NCBI RefSeq assembly: GCF_963924675.1
Contig: NC_089239.1
Location: 2,593,001 to 2,657,000, forward strand
Source of the DNA: Phocoena phocoena
Taxonomy: Eukaryota > Chordata > Mammalia > Artiodactyla > Phocoenidae
Direction: 5' to 3'
Length of the DNA: 64,000 nt
Part shown: piece after piece, positions 10,812-21,184 of the stretch
Layout of the letters: every line of letters starts with the position of its first letter
Position numbering within the stretch: position 1 is the first letter of the stretch
The notes under the pieces: model-generated
Database searches by the model: none
What the model saw: the letters and a program-made list of their open reading frames with translations, nothing else
What the model was told of the DNA's origin: nothing
Translations under genes and position numbers: made by a program

Positions 10812-10825
10812 GCAAATCTATTTTT
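10812..10825. repeat. Target-site duplication, right copy
   Basis: GCAAATCTATTTTT, identical to 9675-9688, closes the L1 insertion. Confidence 0.85.
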
Positions 10826-11161
10826 AAATGAGAAAATTATATAAATCATGTACGGTTAGGAATATACACTTTCAAAACCTTTTGAAATACTATGAAAAAT
10901 AGTTTATGAATTTCCAGTGATCATGATTTGAATTCCTCCCCAAAATGTTTTTAAAAACTGTTACAGATGATCACTTATTGACTCCGAAACTAATTCTGCA
11001 TAAAGCAATAGACAGAAATAGCATTAATATCAGAACACTCACTGCACATAGTGGTGTCAATCATATCGATAACTGTCACACGGTTTCTGATAAAGCATGC
11101 TTCTTAGAGACTAGGCACATGGAATCCATCCAAAAGTATTTTAATAATTTGGTATACAGCT
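10826..11161. other. Unassigned sequence
   Basis: I see nothing recognisable between the L1 and the SINE. Confidence 0.5.
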
Positions 11162-11176
11162 TTGAGAAAATAATTT

Positions 11177-11289
11177 TTTTGGCTGTACCACACAGCTTGT
11201 GGGATCTTAGTTCCCCGACCAGGGATTGAACCCACGCCCTCAGCAGTGAAAGTGCGGAGTCCTGACCACTGGAACGCCAGGGAATTCCC
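11177..11289 (-). mobile_element. tRNA-Glu-derived SINE (short, older CHR/Bov-tA-like)
   Basis: Reverse complement of a tRNA-related SINE: 'GGGATCTTAGTTCCCCGACC' contains the B-box region, and 'CCAGGGAATTCCC' is the head. A perfect 15-bp duplication TTGAGAAAATAATTT flanks it (11162-11176 and 11290-11304). Confidence 0.9.
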
Positions 11290-11304
11290 TTGAGAAAATA
11301 ATTT

Positions 11305-11635
11305 AACCATGTAAAATTTACCTCCATTTTCACAAAAGTAGTTGAGTAAACTTGCAAAGTCAAGCGCTAGTCCAATCCAGTAGCTGTGCAACCACAGAGG
11401 GAAAAAAACATGTTTCTGGAAGCAAACAACTTTCTCTTTGATTTTATGTCTGTTCACTTAATAAATTTCATTATGAGATGAAAGGCACTACCATAAATAC
11501 GACAAATAGCAAAAGCACATGGTTCCTCTTCTATTTATCAAACCAAATGAAAACCGGAAACCTTTTCTTTCAAACCCCGTTTCTAATGTGGTCCCTTGGG
11601 AGGCTGAAAACAGAGCCTCCTACTCCAGCAGGAAG
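11305..11635. other. Unassigned sequence
   Basis: I see nothing recognisable between the SINE and the L2 relic. The 117-codon minus frame at 11104-11457 runs through SINE sequence and is not a gene. Confidence 0.5.
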
Positions 11636-11639
11636 GGTC

Positions 11640-12045
11640 TCCCTGTGGTACCTGAATCCACCTGCCAGCTTCCTCTGCCAGCCCTCGCCTGCACATCCCT
11701 GCCCAGGAACCCACCATTCACCCGGTTCCTCCTCCCATCCCCTCTCAACTGTGTTACCTCCACCTGGAATCCTTTATTTCCCCATGTCTACGATCTCCCC
11801 CCTAACAAAAGTCATAATTCTGGGCCCATAATAATGCCCCTACTCCATGCAGGCGCACCTGTCCCCAGATCCCACACAATCTCTCCCTGCTTTAAGTGCC
11901 AACAGTATGTCTTTTCCCTTCGGCATCATTTATGCACTTAGAATCCCACCTCACAGGCTATTTTTCAGCTGACCTATACAATCCCCTTCATTGCTTACTG
12001 AATTACCTTATAAACAGTAGAATCTCAATAAACATTTACTGAATT
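11640..12045 (+). mobile_element. L2 LINE 3' fragment
   Basis: Sense L2 3' region with 'TCCACCTGGAATCCTTTATT' and a terminal 'TCTCAATAAACATTTACTGA'. It is much decayed. Overlapping frames of 117 and 140 codons here are proline/serine-rich chance frames in the C-rich L2 sequence. Confidence 0.55.
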
Positions 12046-12905
12046 GAATCATCAGTTATAGAATAAACTGCTTCCTAAAAATCAATCTGTAGTCCCTGAA
12101 TAAAAACCACACAATTTTAACAGCGTAAGGTTACTGCAACCAAGTTACAGGGACTTTTCACTTTAGTTTATTAGCTTTTTAAATTATTCATAACAAACTG
12201 TCATTAACTATATATGTGCATACATACATTATGATGCCTTCTAAGGCACATGAGTCTCCGCCCCATTCTATTCTCATGCCGTGTCTGGAGGGTCGGAAAA
12301 GACACTTATTTTATATACGGGAAACCAAGGATCAACCAACAGTATGTGGTATCAACTTGGAGACCAGACTGTCTATGCCTTAGAGAAGGCAAGAGAAGTA
12401 GAAAATAGAAAACTTTTTCTCCAGCAGCCTGTCATTTGCTTGCAGAGAAAAGACAGCACAGAGACAAGCGTCCTGTATGTGCTTAGAGTATTTCTACGGT
12501 TGCTTCTTAAAGAGATTCCACGTGGCTCCCGACAATGGTAGCTCTGGCCTCTTTGGTTAATGTCGGTTGCAAATGAGGGTCTCCCAAAGGCCAGTGTGAG
12601 AGCCGTGAACTACGAATGGAGTTGAAATGGTGACCAGGAAAAATAGAACCTGTGAAGGAGAAAGCAGGGGGAGACGCAGAGGCAGCCCTGTGCATGGGGT
12701 GTGATGGGAAAAGGGGAAACGGAACAGCAGGGGCTTAAAACCCGACCACGGTGGTGCGCAGAAGCCAGGCCAGAGCCCAGGGGTCCTGAGATCCACGCAG
12801 ACGATGCTTGCTACTCACAGCTAGAAGGCTCTGGTTCTGCCCCTTCAGTCATCCATTCAGCCATCCCCAGATAAACTAGGTAGGTCACACGAGGAATTCA
12901 TTTGC
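12046..12905. other. Unassigned sequence
   Basis: No recognisable gene or named repeat. Frames at 12281-12541 and 12557-12796 carry no motifs. Confidence 0.5.
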
Positions 12906-12909
12906 AATA

Positions 12910-13500
12910 ATATCTCTTTTAAGTTTTTTTCCCTCTACTTATAGAAGTAATCCAGGTTTATGACAGAAAATATGGAAAGTTCTGAAAAGTAAAAGGAAAT
13001 AATAACAATCATCTTATTATAACCCCATTTCCTTCAACATTTATTCAACAATCACAATATTTATTAAGATCCACCATGTGCCAGACACATCAGAGAGCAA
13101 GATAGGAAAATATCCCTGCCCTCCTACAGCTTAAATCCTATCAGGAGAGAAAGACAATAAGCAGAAATGTGAAGAAGCAGGTTGTATAGGACGTTGGCAG
13201 GTGGTAAGCATGGAAAGGTCAAGAGCTGGGCAAGGTGGGCCCAGAGTACACCAGGCGGCCGGCCGCCCAGGGTGAAAACGACGGCTACCACGTTGAGATC
13301 ATCCTGCTTTACAGGCTTCCTTGCCCACTTATCAGATGGTGGGTGTTTCCGCGTGCCATTACACATTCTTTTGCAAAATAATTTTTAATGACTGCAGAGA
13401 ACTGCATCTCGCGAATGTACCGTAATTAATTTCACCATTCTGCTCTATGCAGCAATGAGATTTTCTTTCTTTAACTATCATAAATAATGCTTCTATTTCC
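12910..13500. mobile_element. Old L1M 3'-region relic split by an L2 fragment
   Basis: Positions 12940-13022 ('AAAATATGGAAAGTTCTGAA') and 13335-13500 ('TTTTTAATGACTGCAGAGAA', 'AACTATCATAAATAATGCTT') resemble two halves of the same class of old L1M 3' sequence. L2-like sequence (13025-13250) lies between them. Boundaries are approximate. Confidence 0.4.
13025..13250 (-). mobile_element. L2 LINE 3' fragment
   Basis: Reverse-complement L2 end: 'CACAATATTTATTAAGATCC', 'ACCATGTGCCAGACACATCA', 'CCCTGCCCTCCTACAGCTTA' and 'GAGAAAGACAATAAGCAGAA'. A perfect 12-bp palindrome GCGGCCGGCCGC lies just beyond it at 13255-13266. Confidence 0.75.
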
Positions 13501-13744
13501 TCGAGAAAAATGTAAAGAAGAGGAATTCCACAGGACAGAGGGTACTGCTGAGGCTCGTGGTACCCTGCCACTGCACAGGGCACAGCATCTTCAAGCCATA
13601 CACTCAGACCCCTCGTCCTCTCTTTCCTTCAAGGTTCCTGCCACCCACACCTGACAACCTTTCCATCTATTCCCAGAAGAGCTCCGGCTTCTGCATTGCC
13701 CCACCAACAGCTGCTGTATATAAAGGAGAGGAACTCTCCCCTAG

Positions 13745-13825
13745 ACGCCTACCTAGCGCCATGTCTGGTATGGAGCAGAGCATTCAATAAATACCTACTG
13801 GATTAATAAAGGCATAGAAAAATGA
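13745..13825 (+). mobile_element. L2/MIR-type 3' end
   Basis: 'ATTCAATAAATACCTACTGG' is the typical 3' end of an L2 or MIR element in sense orientation. The upstream part is too diverged to follow. Confidence 0.5.
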
Positions 13826-13829
13826 ATGA

Positions 13830-14280
13830 GTACTCAAAAATCACTCTGGCTTTCAGACAGCCAGGAAGCTGCTTAGAAATTTCCCTCCCACTGAGGAGTG
13901 AGTCATATCTCAGACACATTCAGCACCTTCCTAACAGGGCTGTAAAGTATTTCCCGTAATGCCTTTCAGATATTGGAAATTGCCATACGACCTGGACAGC
14001 CAGGGAATACTATTAACCATCTAAATTAAACACTAAATAGCACACAGAGACTATGCAGAAAACATTGCCAATACCTCCCCTTTCTAGTTACTGAAAAATT
14101 ACAATTACATACTACCTTACTCTTGAAACATAAATGAGAAGTATATCTTTTAATAGTTCATGAGCCACTATTCATCCTAAATGCCAACCATAGCATAATA
14201 AACTGCTACTCTCATCAAAAATAAACAACAAAAGACTTATACTATCACATAAAGAAAGAGGAAAAGCCTTAAAATGATGT
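13830..14280. other. Unassigned sequence
   Basis: I see nothing recognisable here. Confidence 0.5.
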
Positions 14281-14296
14281 GTATAAAAACTTGACA

Positions 14297-14504
14297 GGGC
14301 TTCCCTGGTGGCGCAGTGGTTGGGAGTCCGCCTGCCGATGCAGGGGACACGGGTTCGTGCCCCGGTCTGGGAGGATCCCACGTGCCGCGGAGCGGCTGGG
14401 CCCGTGAGCCATGGCCGCTGAGCCTGCGCGTCCGGAGCCTGTCCTCCGCGGCGGGAGAGGCCACAGCAGTGAGAGGCCCGCGTAACGCATAAAAAAAAGA
14501 AAAA
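14297..14504 (+). mobile_element. CHR-2-like SINE, full length
   Basis: The tRNA-Glu-derived head 'GGGCTTCCCTGGTGGCGCAG' is followed by the body 'GTGAGCCATGGCCGCTGAGC' and 'GAGAGGCCCGCGTAACGC', then an A-rich tail. The 12-bp flank AAAAACTTGACA occurs at 14285-14296 and 14505-14516. Many CpGs are intact, so this is probably a recent copy. It sits at the 5' boundary of the L1 that follows. Several overlapping minus-strand frames here (up to 133 codons) are SINE sequence. Confidence 0.95.
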
Positions 14505-14520
14505 AAAAACTTGACAAACA

Positions 14521-14815
14521 ATTCAAAACAGACTCACAGACATAGAGAACATACTTGTGGTTGCCAAGGGGGAGACGGGGCTTGGGAGAGATGGATTCGA
14601 AGTTGGGGATTAGCAGATACAAACTATTATATAGAGAATGTATAAAGAACAAGGTCCTACTGTATAGCACAGGGAACTATGTTTAATATCCTGTAATAAA
14701 CCATAATGGAAAAGAATATAAAAAAGAAAGTATATATATGTATAACTGAATCACTCTGCTGTACAGCAGAAATTAACACAACACTGTAAATCAACTATAG
14801 TCAAATAAAATTTTA
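14521..14815 (+). mobile_element. 5'-truncated L1, 3' UTR
   Basis: 'AGACTCACAGACATAGAGAA', 'GGTTGCCAAGGGGGAGACGG', 'AAGGTCCTACTGTATAGCAC' and an A-tail. The L1 flank AACTTGACAAACAA (14508-14521) recurs as AACTTGGCAAACAA (14825-14838). The SINE at 14297 landed in the 5' copy of this duplication and is therefore younger. Confidence 0.85.
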
Positions 14816-14839
14816 AAAAATATAACTTGGCAAACAAGA

Positions 14840-15920
14840 AAATACAGAACTCAGAAAAGCAAGCAAAGAACAACAGCAGACATCAGTTCTTTTTCCCCTA
14901 AGCTGGTTCATTATGGGGCCATGTGACTGAGCAGTAACAGTCTCAATGTTGAGGGAACAGAAGACTCTGAGTTGTAAGTGCGATATTTCACTATGAGAAA
15001 AACATCCTTGAAATCCTCCTTCAAGTCCACTTTCAGAAGTTAGAAGTAAATCCAGAAAGCCATCTCAAAAGAGCTCCTAATTTATAATGTAGCCTTAGGA
15101 AAAATGAGAGGCAAATGTCCCCTTATACTCACCAGCAGTGAGAACACACACCCTGGGGTGACAACTTTCTGTGAATCACCCTCGTGGCCCTTCATCCACT
15201 TCACTGAAAATGGACTAGGAAGCAAAGAACAGAGGAGATATGGATTTCAGAGTCTTCTCTGGGTTTCTGGGTGTACGCATTTGAGCTCCATAACTACTGC
15301 ACCATCACAACCCCCCGGCTGCGTCTCAGAGGTGCTGAACTCAATACAGGAGGGGAGGATTCTGGCCGCATCAGCAAGTGACTGTTTAAAGTTGCAGATA
15401 GGGGCTGCCTATCTGCATACGAGCTCTCAGTCTGTCATCATGTTCTTGGGACCTGGCCACAGCAGAACAAGATGCAGGATAATGAGGCCAAACTGGCTAT
15501 GTGCAATGTGGCCAGGGCTGGCTTCCACACTGCTGTGTCCACCCCATCAGTCTTCAGATGCACTATGTATTCACATCTCTGATTCCAGTGGCTATCCTTA
15601 AAAAAATGGCCCAATGGGAACCAAGTACCCAGTCCAAGTGGGTAAGAGTCAAAATTCATTCATCTGCTTCCATCAGAGCACTGATGCTCTGCAGTCCATG
15701 GGTGGCCTTGTGATGCCAGCATCTTAGAACACATCACCATAACAACGTCTGCATCCTTCTCTTAATACAGTGTTTTTGGAAAAGATTGGAAAGTAACTCT
15801 ACCAAATTCCTTTCTGTGAAGAAATACTCTGGCTACGTTGTTTGTCTTTTGGTTTGTTCATTCAACACATATTTCTTGACTATCAGTTTTGCAAGATGAA
15901 AAGAGCTATGGGGACAAACG
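14840..15920. other. Unassigned sequence
   Basis: No recognisable gene. The longest frame outside repeats, 15104-15601 plus (165 codons), has no domain, signal or membrane pattern I recognise and is overlapped by minus-strand frames. I do not call it a gene. Confidence 0.5.
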
Positions 15921-15924
15921 GTGG

Positions 15925-16035
15925 TGATGACTGACCAGCATTACGAATGTGCTCAATACCACTGAACTGTACACTTCAAAATGGATAAGATGGTAAATTT
16001 TATGTTATATGTATTTCACCACAGTAAAGAAAAAG
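15925..16035 (+). mobile_element. Old L1M 3' end
   Basis: 'CACTGAACTGTACACTTCAA' and 'TATGTTATATGTATTTCACC' match L1M 3' UTR ends. A second copy of the same sequence type is at 38100-38224. Confidence 0.65.
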
Positions 16036-16059
16036 AAAAAAATGGGGGAAAAAAGCAAG

Positions 16060-16330
16060 CAGACTGTGGAAAGGAGTCAAAGTTGGAAAAGGGAACCCTG
16101 CAAAGGGTTATACCCCCCATTTCTCTCCCTCCCCTCGACCTTCCTTTGTCCCCAAGTGTGGACCCCTGTCACAGAGGTCCACAGTCTGATAAGTCACACG
16201 GAGGAAACCGTCTGTCTGGCTCTAGTGTGAGCGGGACCAAAGAGCAGAGACAGCTAGACAAGGGGGGTCCCCCGAATTCCACGTGTGAACCCATCCAAGC
16301 AACATATGTGTAGGACAGACTCAAAACAGA
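16060..16330. other. Unassigned, possibly the 5' part of the following L1 relic
   Basis: No recognisable gene. The 110-codon frame at 15981-16313 spans the L1M 3' end and lacks motifs. Confidence 0.4.
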
Positions 16331-16334
16331 AAAC

Positions 16335-17010
16335 AGAGACTTTGGAAAACTAAACTACATTGGAACCACCACTCAGAGAGGGTGAGACAGAACTTGTGTC
16401 CTAACCTAACCATGTCAACTACCTGCTAAAACAAAGAAACAGACAAAAAAACACCCTCCTGGATTACAACAGGACCCAGAGTTTACACACACAACATTCA
16501 CAATGTTCAGGACCACACAAAATTACTCAGTGTACAAAGAACCAGGGAAATGTGACCTGTTCCCAAGGGAAAAGATGATCGGCAAATGGCGACCCAATTT
16601 GACCCAGATGTTAGCATTACCAAGCGAAAACTTTAAAGCAGCTACGAGAGCTGTGTTCCGTGAGGTAACCGCTCTTGAAATCAATGGAAAGTCAGGTGTT
16701 CCCCGCACAGAAACAGAAACAAGAGAAAAGAATCCAATGGAAATTACAGAACTGAAAGCCAGAAGACCTATAATCAAAAATTCATAGGGTCATCGCAATA
16801 GCAGAAGGGAGATGACAGAAGAAAAGTTTGTAAATTGAAGATCAACAGAAATTACCCAGTCTGAAGAACAGAGAGAACAAATATCGAACTAATAAACATA
16901 CAGCATCATGAACCTGCGGGGCACTGTTAGAAGATCTGACACATGTTGTTGTCAAAGAAGGAGCAGATAATGAAAGTAAGACCAAAAATAAATATCTGAA
17001 GAAATAAAGT
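16335..17010 (+). mobile_element. Old L1/HAL1 ORF1 relic
   Basis: 'TTTGACCCAGATGTTAGCAT', 'GGAAATTACAGAACTGAAAG', 'ATCAACAGAAATTACCCAGT' and 'CTGAAGAACAGAGAGAACAA' follow the order of old L1M/HAL1 ORF1. The frame at 16503-16787 keeps about 94 codons of the coiled-coil region before a stop. It is a decayed pseudogene with no expected product. Confidence 0.65.
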
Positions 17011-17159
17011 CAAGGAACTAGATGAGAACCTCTGTAAAGTAAGAGAAGAGGGGACCCCAAAACCGAGCCCAATGCTCAGACTCAAGAGGAAGAGAGACCA
17101 TCAACACGAGGTAAAGGGGGGAAAAGACAGGACAGAGCTGGGAGGCTGGGCCCTGGGAC

Positions 17160-17422
17160 CCAGGGAAGAAAACCAGAAAGTGAGGAGTTAAGGGTTGTAT
17201 CAATGCTGTTGGTGGATCAAGTGTGACCAGGATTGGGAACCAACCATTGGACTAGACAATCAGAGTTATCAGTGACCTTGGTAAGACCTGTTTGGTAAGG
17301 TGATGGGGACAAAAGCCAAAATAATGAGGATGCAATGCAGGAAGGAAGAAAAGGGAGCGCAGATGATTCTTTTGAAAAGTCTTGCAGGAAAGGGGAGAAG
17401 GGTTCTACAGACAGAGTGGGTT
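17160..17422 (-). mobile_element. L2 LINE reverse-transcriptase region, right of the SINE in element order
   Basis: Read on the minus strand this corresponds to part of the L2 (CR1-type) ORF2 reverse transcriptase. The plus-strand text 'AGTTATCAGTGACCTTGGTA' is the complement of the conserved K-V-T-N-D-L block. The frame is destroyed. It is continuous with 17764-18230 across the SINE inserted between them. Confidence 0.7.
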
Positions 17423-17426
17423 CAAG

Positions 17427-17430
<4 letters not shown>

Positions 17431-17474
<44 letters not shown>
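17431..17474. repeat. (TG)22 microsatellite inside a SINE target-site duplication
   Basis: A 44-bp perfect TG run lies in the left duplication copy of the adjacent SINE ('CAAGAGAG' then TG). The right copy at 17764 reads CAAGAGTGTGTTTTT with only about two repeats. Confidence 0.95.
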
Positions 17475-17478
<4 letters not shown>

Positions 17479-17763
17479 AATATATTTATTTATTTATTTT
17501 TGGCTGTGTTGGGTCTTCGTTTCTGTGCACAGGCTTTCTCTAGTTGCGGCGAGCGGGGGCTACCTTTCACCGCAGTGCACGGGCTTCTCATTGTCGTGGC
17601 TTCTCTTGTTGTGGAGCATGGGCTCTAGACACGCAGGCTCAGTAGTTGTGGCTCACGGGCCCAGTTGCTCCGCGGCATGTGGGATCCTCCCAGACCAGGG
17701 CTCGAACCCTCGTCCCCTGCATTGGCAGGCAGATTCCCAACCACTGCGCCACCAGGGAAGCCC
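17475..17763 (-). mobile_element. CHR-1-like SINE
   Basis: Reverse complement: A/T-rich tail, 'TTGGCTGTGTTGGGTCTTCG', 'CTCTAGTTGCGGCGAGCGGG', then '..CACCAGGGAAGCCCC' at the head end. It is inserted into an L2 relic. The flank is CAAGAG(TG)nTTTT on the left and CAAGAGTGTGTTTTT on the right. Confidence 0.95.
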
Positions 17764-18230
17764 CAAGAGTGTGTTTTTTAAGATGGAAGATATTTCTGAA
17801 TGCTGATGGGGCTGATCCAGCAAAGAGGGAAAAGTAATGACACAGAAGAGAAGGATCAACTTTAGAAGGACGTCCCTGAGTGAATGAGAGGGGATGGAAC
17901 CCAGTACAAGGAGGACAGGCCTTAGAGAGGCACACGGGTAAGAGTGTGGGTGTTGCAGCAAGAAGGAATCAGGGTCTAAAAGTGCAGACGTGGTGGGTTG
18001 ATAGTTTCAGCTGAAAGGACAGATTCACTGTCTCAAAGTGTTTCATCAGTGAAATAAGCAGCAAGATCTCCAGCTGATATTAAGGAAGGGTGGGAGATGT
18101 TGGAGGTTTGAGCAGCCAAAACGGTGTGAAAAAAGTCATTTTGGAGAGAGAGAGCATATCTGGACCAGGGAAAATCACAGTACAGAATTCAGCAGGGATG
18201 TAAGAAGGGTTCCTTTGTAGGGAAGGTTGA
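17764..18230 (-). mobile_element. L2 LINE, continuation
   Basis: Continues the L2 complement after the SINE: 'GGGCTGATCCAGCAAAGAGG', 'TGAGAGGGGATGGAACCCAG', 'GGTGGGAGATGTTGGAGGTT' and 'GTGAAAAAAGTCATTTTGGA'. Together with 17160-17422 it gives about 730 bp of L2, the longest L2 relic in the window. Confidence 0.7.
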
Positions 18231-19845
18231 AAGTCACAGATGACTGGAATTTTCAAACTGTCTGAAAAACAACCCCACTAAATGCTTCCTCAGCCACATT
18301 ATAAACCCTTCCCTAAGTCATTTCCTGGGGGACTAATCCCAAATGTTAGGCAATCACTTCAACCTTAACACCCAGCGTTCCGGGGCTCAGGCATGGCCAG
18401 GGGGTAGAAAGAGGTTTCTGCATATTTGCTTTGTGGCCTCAAGGAGACTGGCCGTTGGGAATGGACGTGAAACACTAACACATCACAACCTGATAAACGT
18501 CAGGAGAGAGAGAGGGAAACTCCAGACCGGGAACTCTTCAAATAACCAACAACAAAGCCAAAACTATCCTAGGAGGAGCTGCACAAAGGGTAGCTCAACT
18601 GAGAAAGTTCTGTCGCCTTTTGTCCTCATAGCTGAGCAGAAACTGCTAATGTCTGACATAATTGCAAAGCAAGCACCCAACAGGAAAGGTAAACAGGCTT
18701 GAAGAGTACCCCTCCACCCACAGATTATTAAGAAAAGGTCCAAGGCTAATGGTGAACAGGAAAAGGTCAAGAAAAATAAAAGCTGGAAGGACTCTGAGAC
18801 AGCAGACAGGAATCAAAACCAGTTCCTGGAATGGAACAAATCAAAATCCTAACAACATAAAAAGGAAGAAATGCTGTACCTCTTGACCCACGAAGAAGAG
18901 CTCTCAGAATATGAAACAGATTCCTCTGGAGTGACAGGAAAGACCTTCAAATTCAGGAGGAGGCACCAGAAAGCACAGGAAACCCACTAAGGAGCAGATA
19001 GGAAGAGGCTCCCAGCAGTGACGGCACCCTTGGCTGCAGTGACCACAGGACAAGAAGAGAAAGCACACAGTCGGGGTCCTATTACTACAGGCAGGTGGTG
19101 CCAGGTCATCCCAATGTGTCACGATCCCTGTTTTATAGACGAGGAACAGCCTCACCATGTTACGCGATTGATACAAGAGGAAACAAATTTCACAAAGTTC
19201 GGAAAAACAGTAGTTATTATTCTACCTGCTAGAACTCTTAAAGGTAAGGAAATTCCAGATTGCCAGAAAGCCAGGAAAAACTTCCTGCAATTTAACTCCA
19301 CGTGCAGATCAATGTCATTTTAAAGCAGGGACGGGACGAGGACACCAAGAATGTGGAGTGGATGAGCCTCGCGGCCACCTTTCAACTCTAAGAAGCTATG
19401 ACTCTTGCTGCTTCTCTTCAAAGGTCCTCTCATTCTAACATAGTCACGAGTATGAAATCTGATGGGCACGCATGGAGCTGAGGGTCCTGGGTGCAAAGGG
19501 GGGTTCCCCTACACCCCCTCCCCACCCTGAGCTCCCTATCCCTGAACAGGTGCTATTACCCAAATCCCCCGGGAATCAAAACAGCACCCCTCCGTCCTGA
19601 CAGGGGTGGGAGAGGGCAGCAAGGTGGGCTCCCAGTCCTGGCTCCAGACAAGGCTTTGTTGAGCTTTGTAGAAATCACTTCACACTCTCTGATCAAGGTT
19701 TCCTCGCCCGTAAGAACCAAGCAGATGGACTCAAATCACAGCCCTTCAGAGCTGAAAGGGCCCCCCATAACAGGTGAGATTGGATTGGGTGCACTTACTG
19801 ATGTGAAAAGAGCATCTTTTACATCCAAAATTCTAAAAATAACAG
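18231..19845. other. Unassigned sequence
   Basis: No recognisable gene. Weak MIR-like text near 19110-19160 ('CCTGTTTTATAGACGAGGAA') and 19665-19710 is too diverged to assign. Frames at 18343-18702 and 19491-19874 lack domain motifs, and the latter ends in SINE sequence. Confidence 0.45.
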
Positions 19846-19847
19846 CA

Positions 19848-19932
19848 GGGCTTCCCTGGTGGCGCAGTGGTTGAGAGTCCGCCTGCCGATGCAGGGGACA
19901 CAGGTTTGTGCCCCGGTCCGGGAAGATCCCAC
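19848..19932 (+). mobile_element. CHR SINE head only (3'-truncated)
   Basis: 'GGGCTTCCCTGGTGGCGCAG' through 'GGTCCGGGAAGATCCCAC', the tRNA-like first 85 bp, then an abrupt change to unrelated sequence ('AATAATGTTATT'). There is no A-tail and no clear duplication, so a later deletion or an unusual priming event removed the 3' part. Confidence 0.85.
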
Positions 19933-19934
19933 AA

Positions 19935-21155
19935 TAATGTTATTAGAATAGTTAGGTTTCCATGTCAACTGACCCAAGCCCAGTAACTTGCAGAATACCT
20001 GAATGCAGTGCCACCATAATAATGTCACCACTCACTGGGGTGCACGGGAAACTCTCCCACCTCCCCGCCAACCATCACTACCACTGTCACCGTCACCAAG
20101 CATCAGGGAGAAGGAAATTCTCAGGCATAAAAGGAACAGAAAATGAGAACAAAGTGGAAAGATGGGTACTGGGTGGGTGCCAGGGGCTGAGGCAAAAAGT
20201 GAGGACCAGACCAGCAGATCTGTAAGAGCAAAGGCAGGAGGAACCATTGTCCTGCTCCTCCACAGCCCGCCTACTGGCCCCTTTCATCACAGCAGACCCC
20301 CTTCCACCAACACCGAAGCCACATTCTAAGGGAGAACTGGGGACAGGGGCTGGGAAGGAGAGGGTCCAAGATGGCACCATGTCCACTGGGTCTGCATCAG
20401 AGGAGTCGTGAGTCTGTACGTGTATCGCCCACACCCAGAAGTCACAAAAGGGCATTTCTAATGTCACAGTTTGGCACGTCCCAGGGCTCACAGGCTTGGG
20501 GCACCTGGTCTCGTCCCCGCAGCACCTCGTCCGCTCCATCCACTCCTGCCATCTCCGTTCCCCGCCCCCGCTGTGCACTGTAAGCTGGGCAAGAGGCTGG
20601 GCACCAAGCCCAGAGGACCCCGCTCACAGCCCTCCAGCCGTGCCATGTCCACGAGGCAAGGCGCTCACAGGGCCCCCATCTTCCAGACCACACGAAGGTC
20701 CTGGGGCCGTCTCCCAAGGTCCGTTCTCCCAAGGGGGGACCACTCCACCATGTGCACAAGGAGGCTGTCTGCAGGAGAGCACACGGACAAGAGGGATATG
20801 AGGATTCTAACTTGAACCCGGCTGTCCAGGTCGTCATGAAGGTGTATTTATCAAGAGAGGAGGACAGGACTTGATTTACAGGGAGGTGACTGATGCCTCT
20901 GAGATCTGTGTTCAGACACACAGTACCTGAGCCTCCATCTGTGCTCCCGGCCCCGGCTCAGCCAATGTCGGGGGCGGGGCTGCCCCTCCTGCCCCACCCA
21001 GGCCACCGGGCAGTGTGCCCACGAGGTCAGATCAGGTTTGTAGTGAGCTGATCTCCTTTCTCAGGGCTCTTCTTAATTAGAAATAAAATGATTCCCAGTG
21101 CTCCCCCAACAGAAGGTTCCCCAAATTTCAATCCCACTGAGGACACTTCCCCTGC
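19935..21155. other. Unassigned, GC-rich
   Basis: No recognisable gene. Large overlapping frames on both strands at 20093-20921 (up to 161 codons) are what GC-rich DNA gives by chance, and none shows a domain. A GC-box-like 'GGGGGCGGGG' near 20970 stands alone without promoter context. Confidence 0.5.
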
Positions 21156-21158
21156 CAC

Positions 21159-21182
21159 ACACACACACACACACACACACAA
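21159..21182. repeat. (CA)12 microsatellite
   Basis: A perfect dinucleotide run within unassigned sequence. Confidence 0.95.
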
Positions 21183-21184
21183 TC

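Noticed and set aside
14340..14400. tRNA gene
   Set aside because: The tRNA-like A and B boxes belong to SINE heads, each with a SINE body, A-tail and target duplication.
15104..15601. 165-codon open frame in unassigned DNA
   Set aside because: No motif I recognise, no neighbouring exon-like pattern, and minus-strand frames overlap it.
20093..20921. Possible GC-rich gene or CpG island
   Set aside because: CpG density is not consistently high, frames on both strands overlap, and only an isolated GC box is present.
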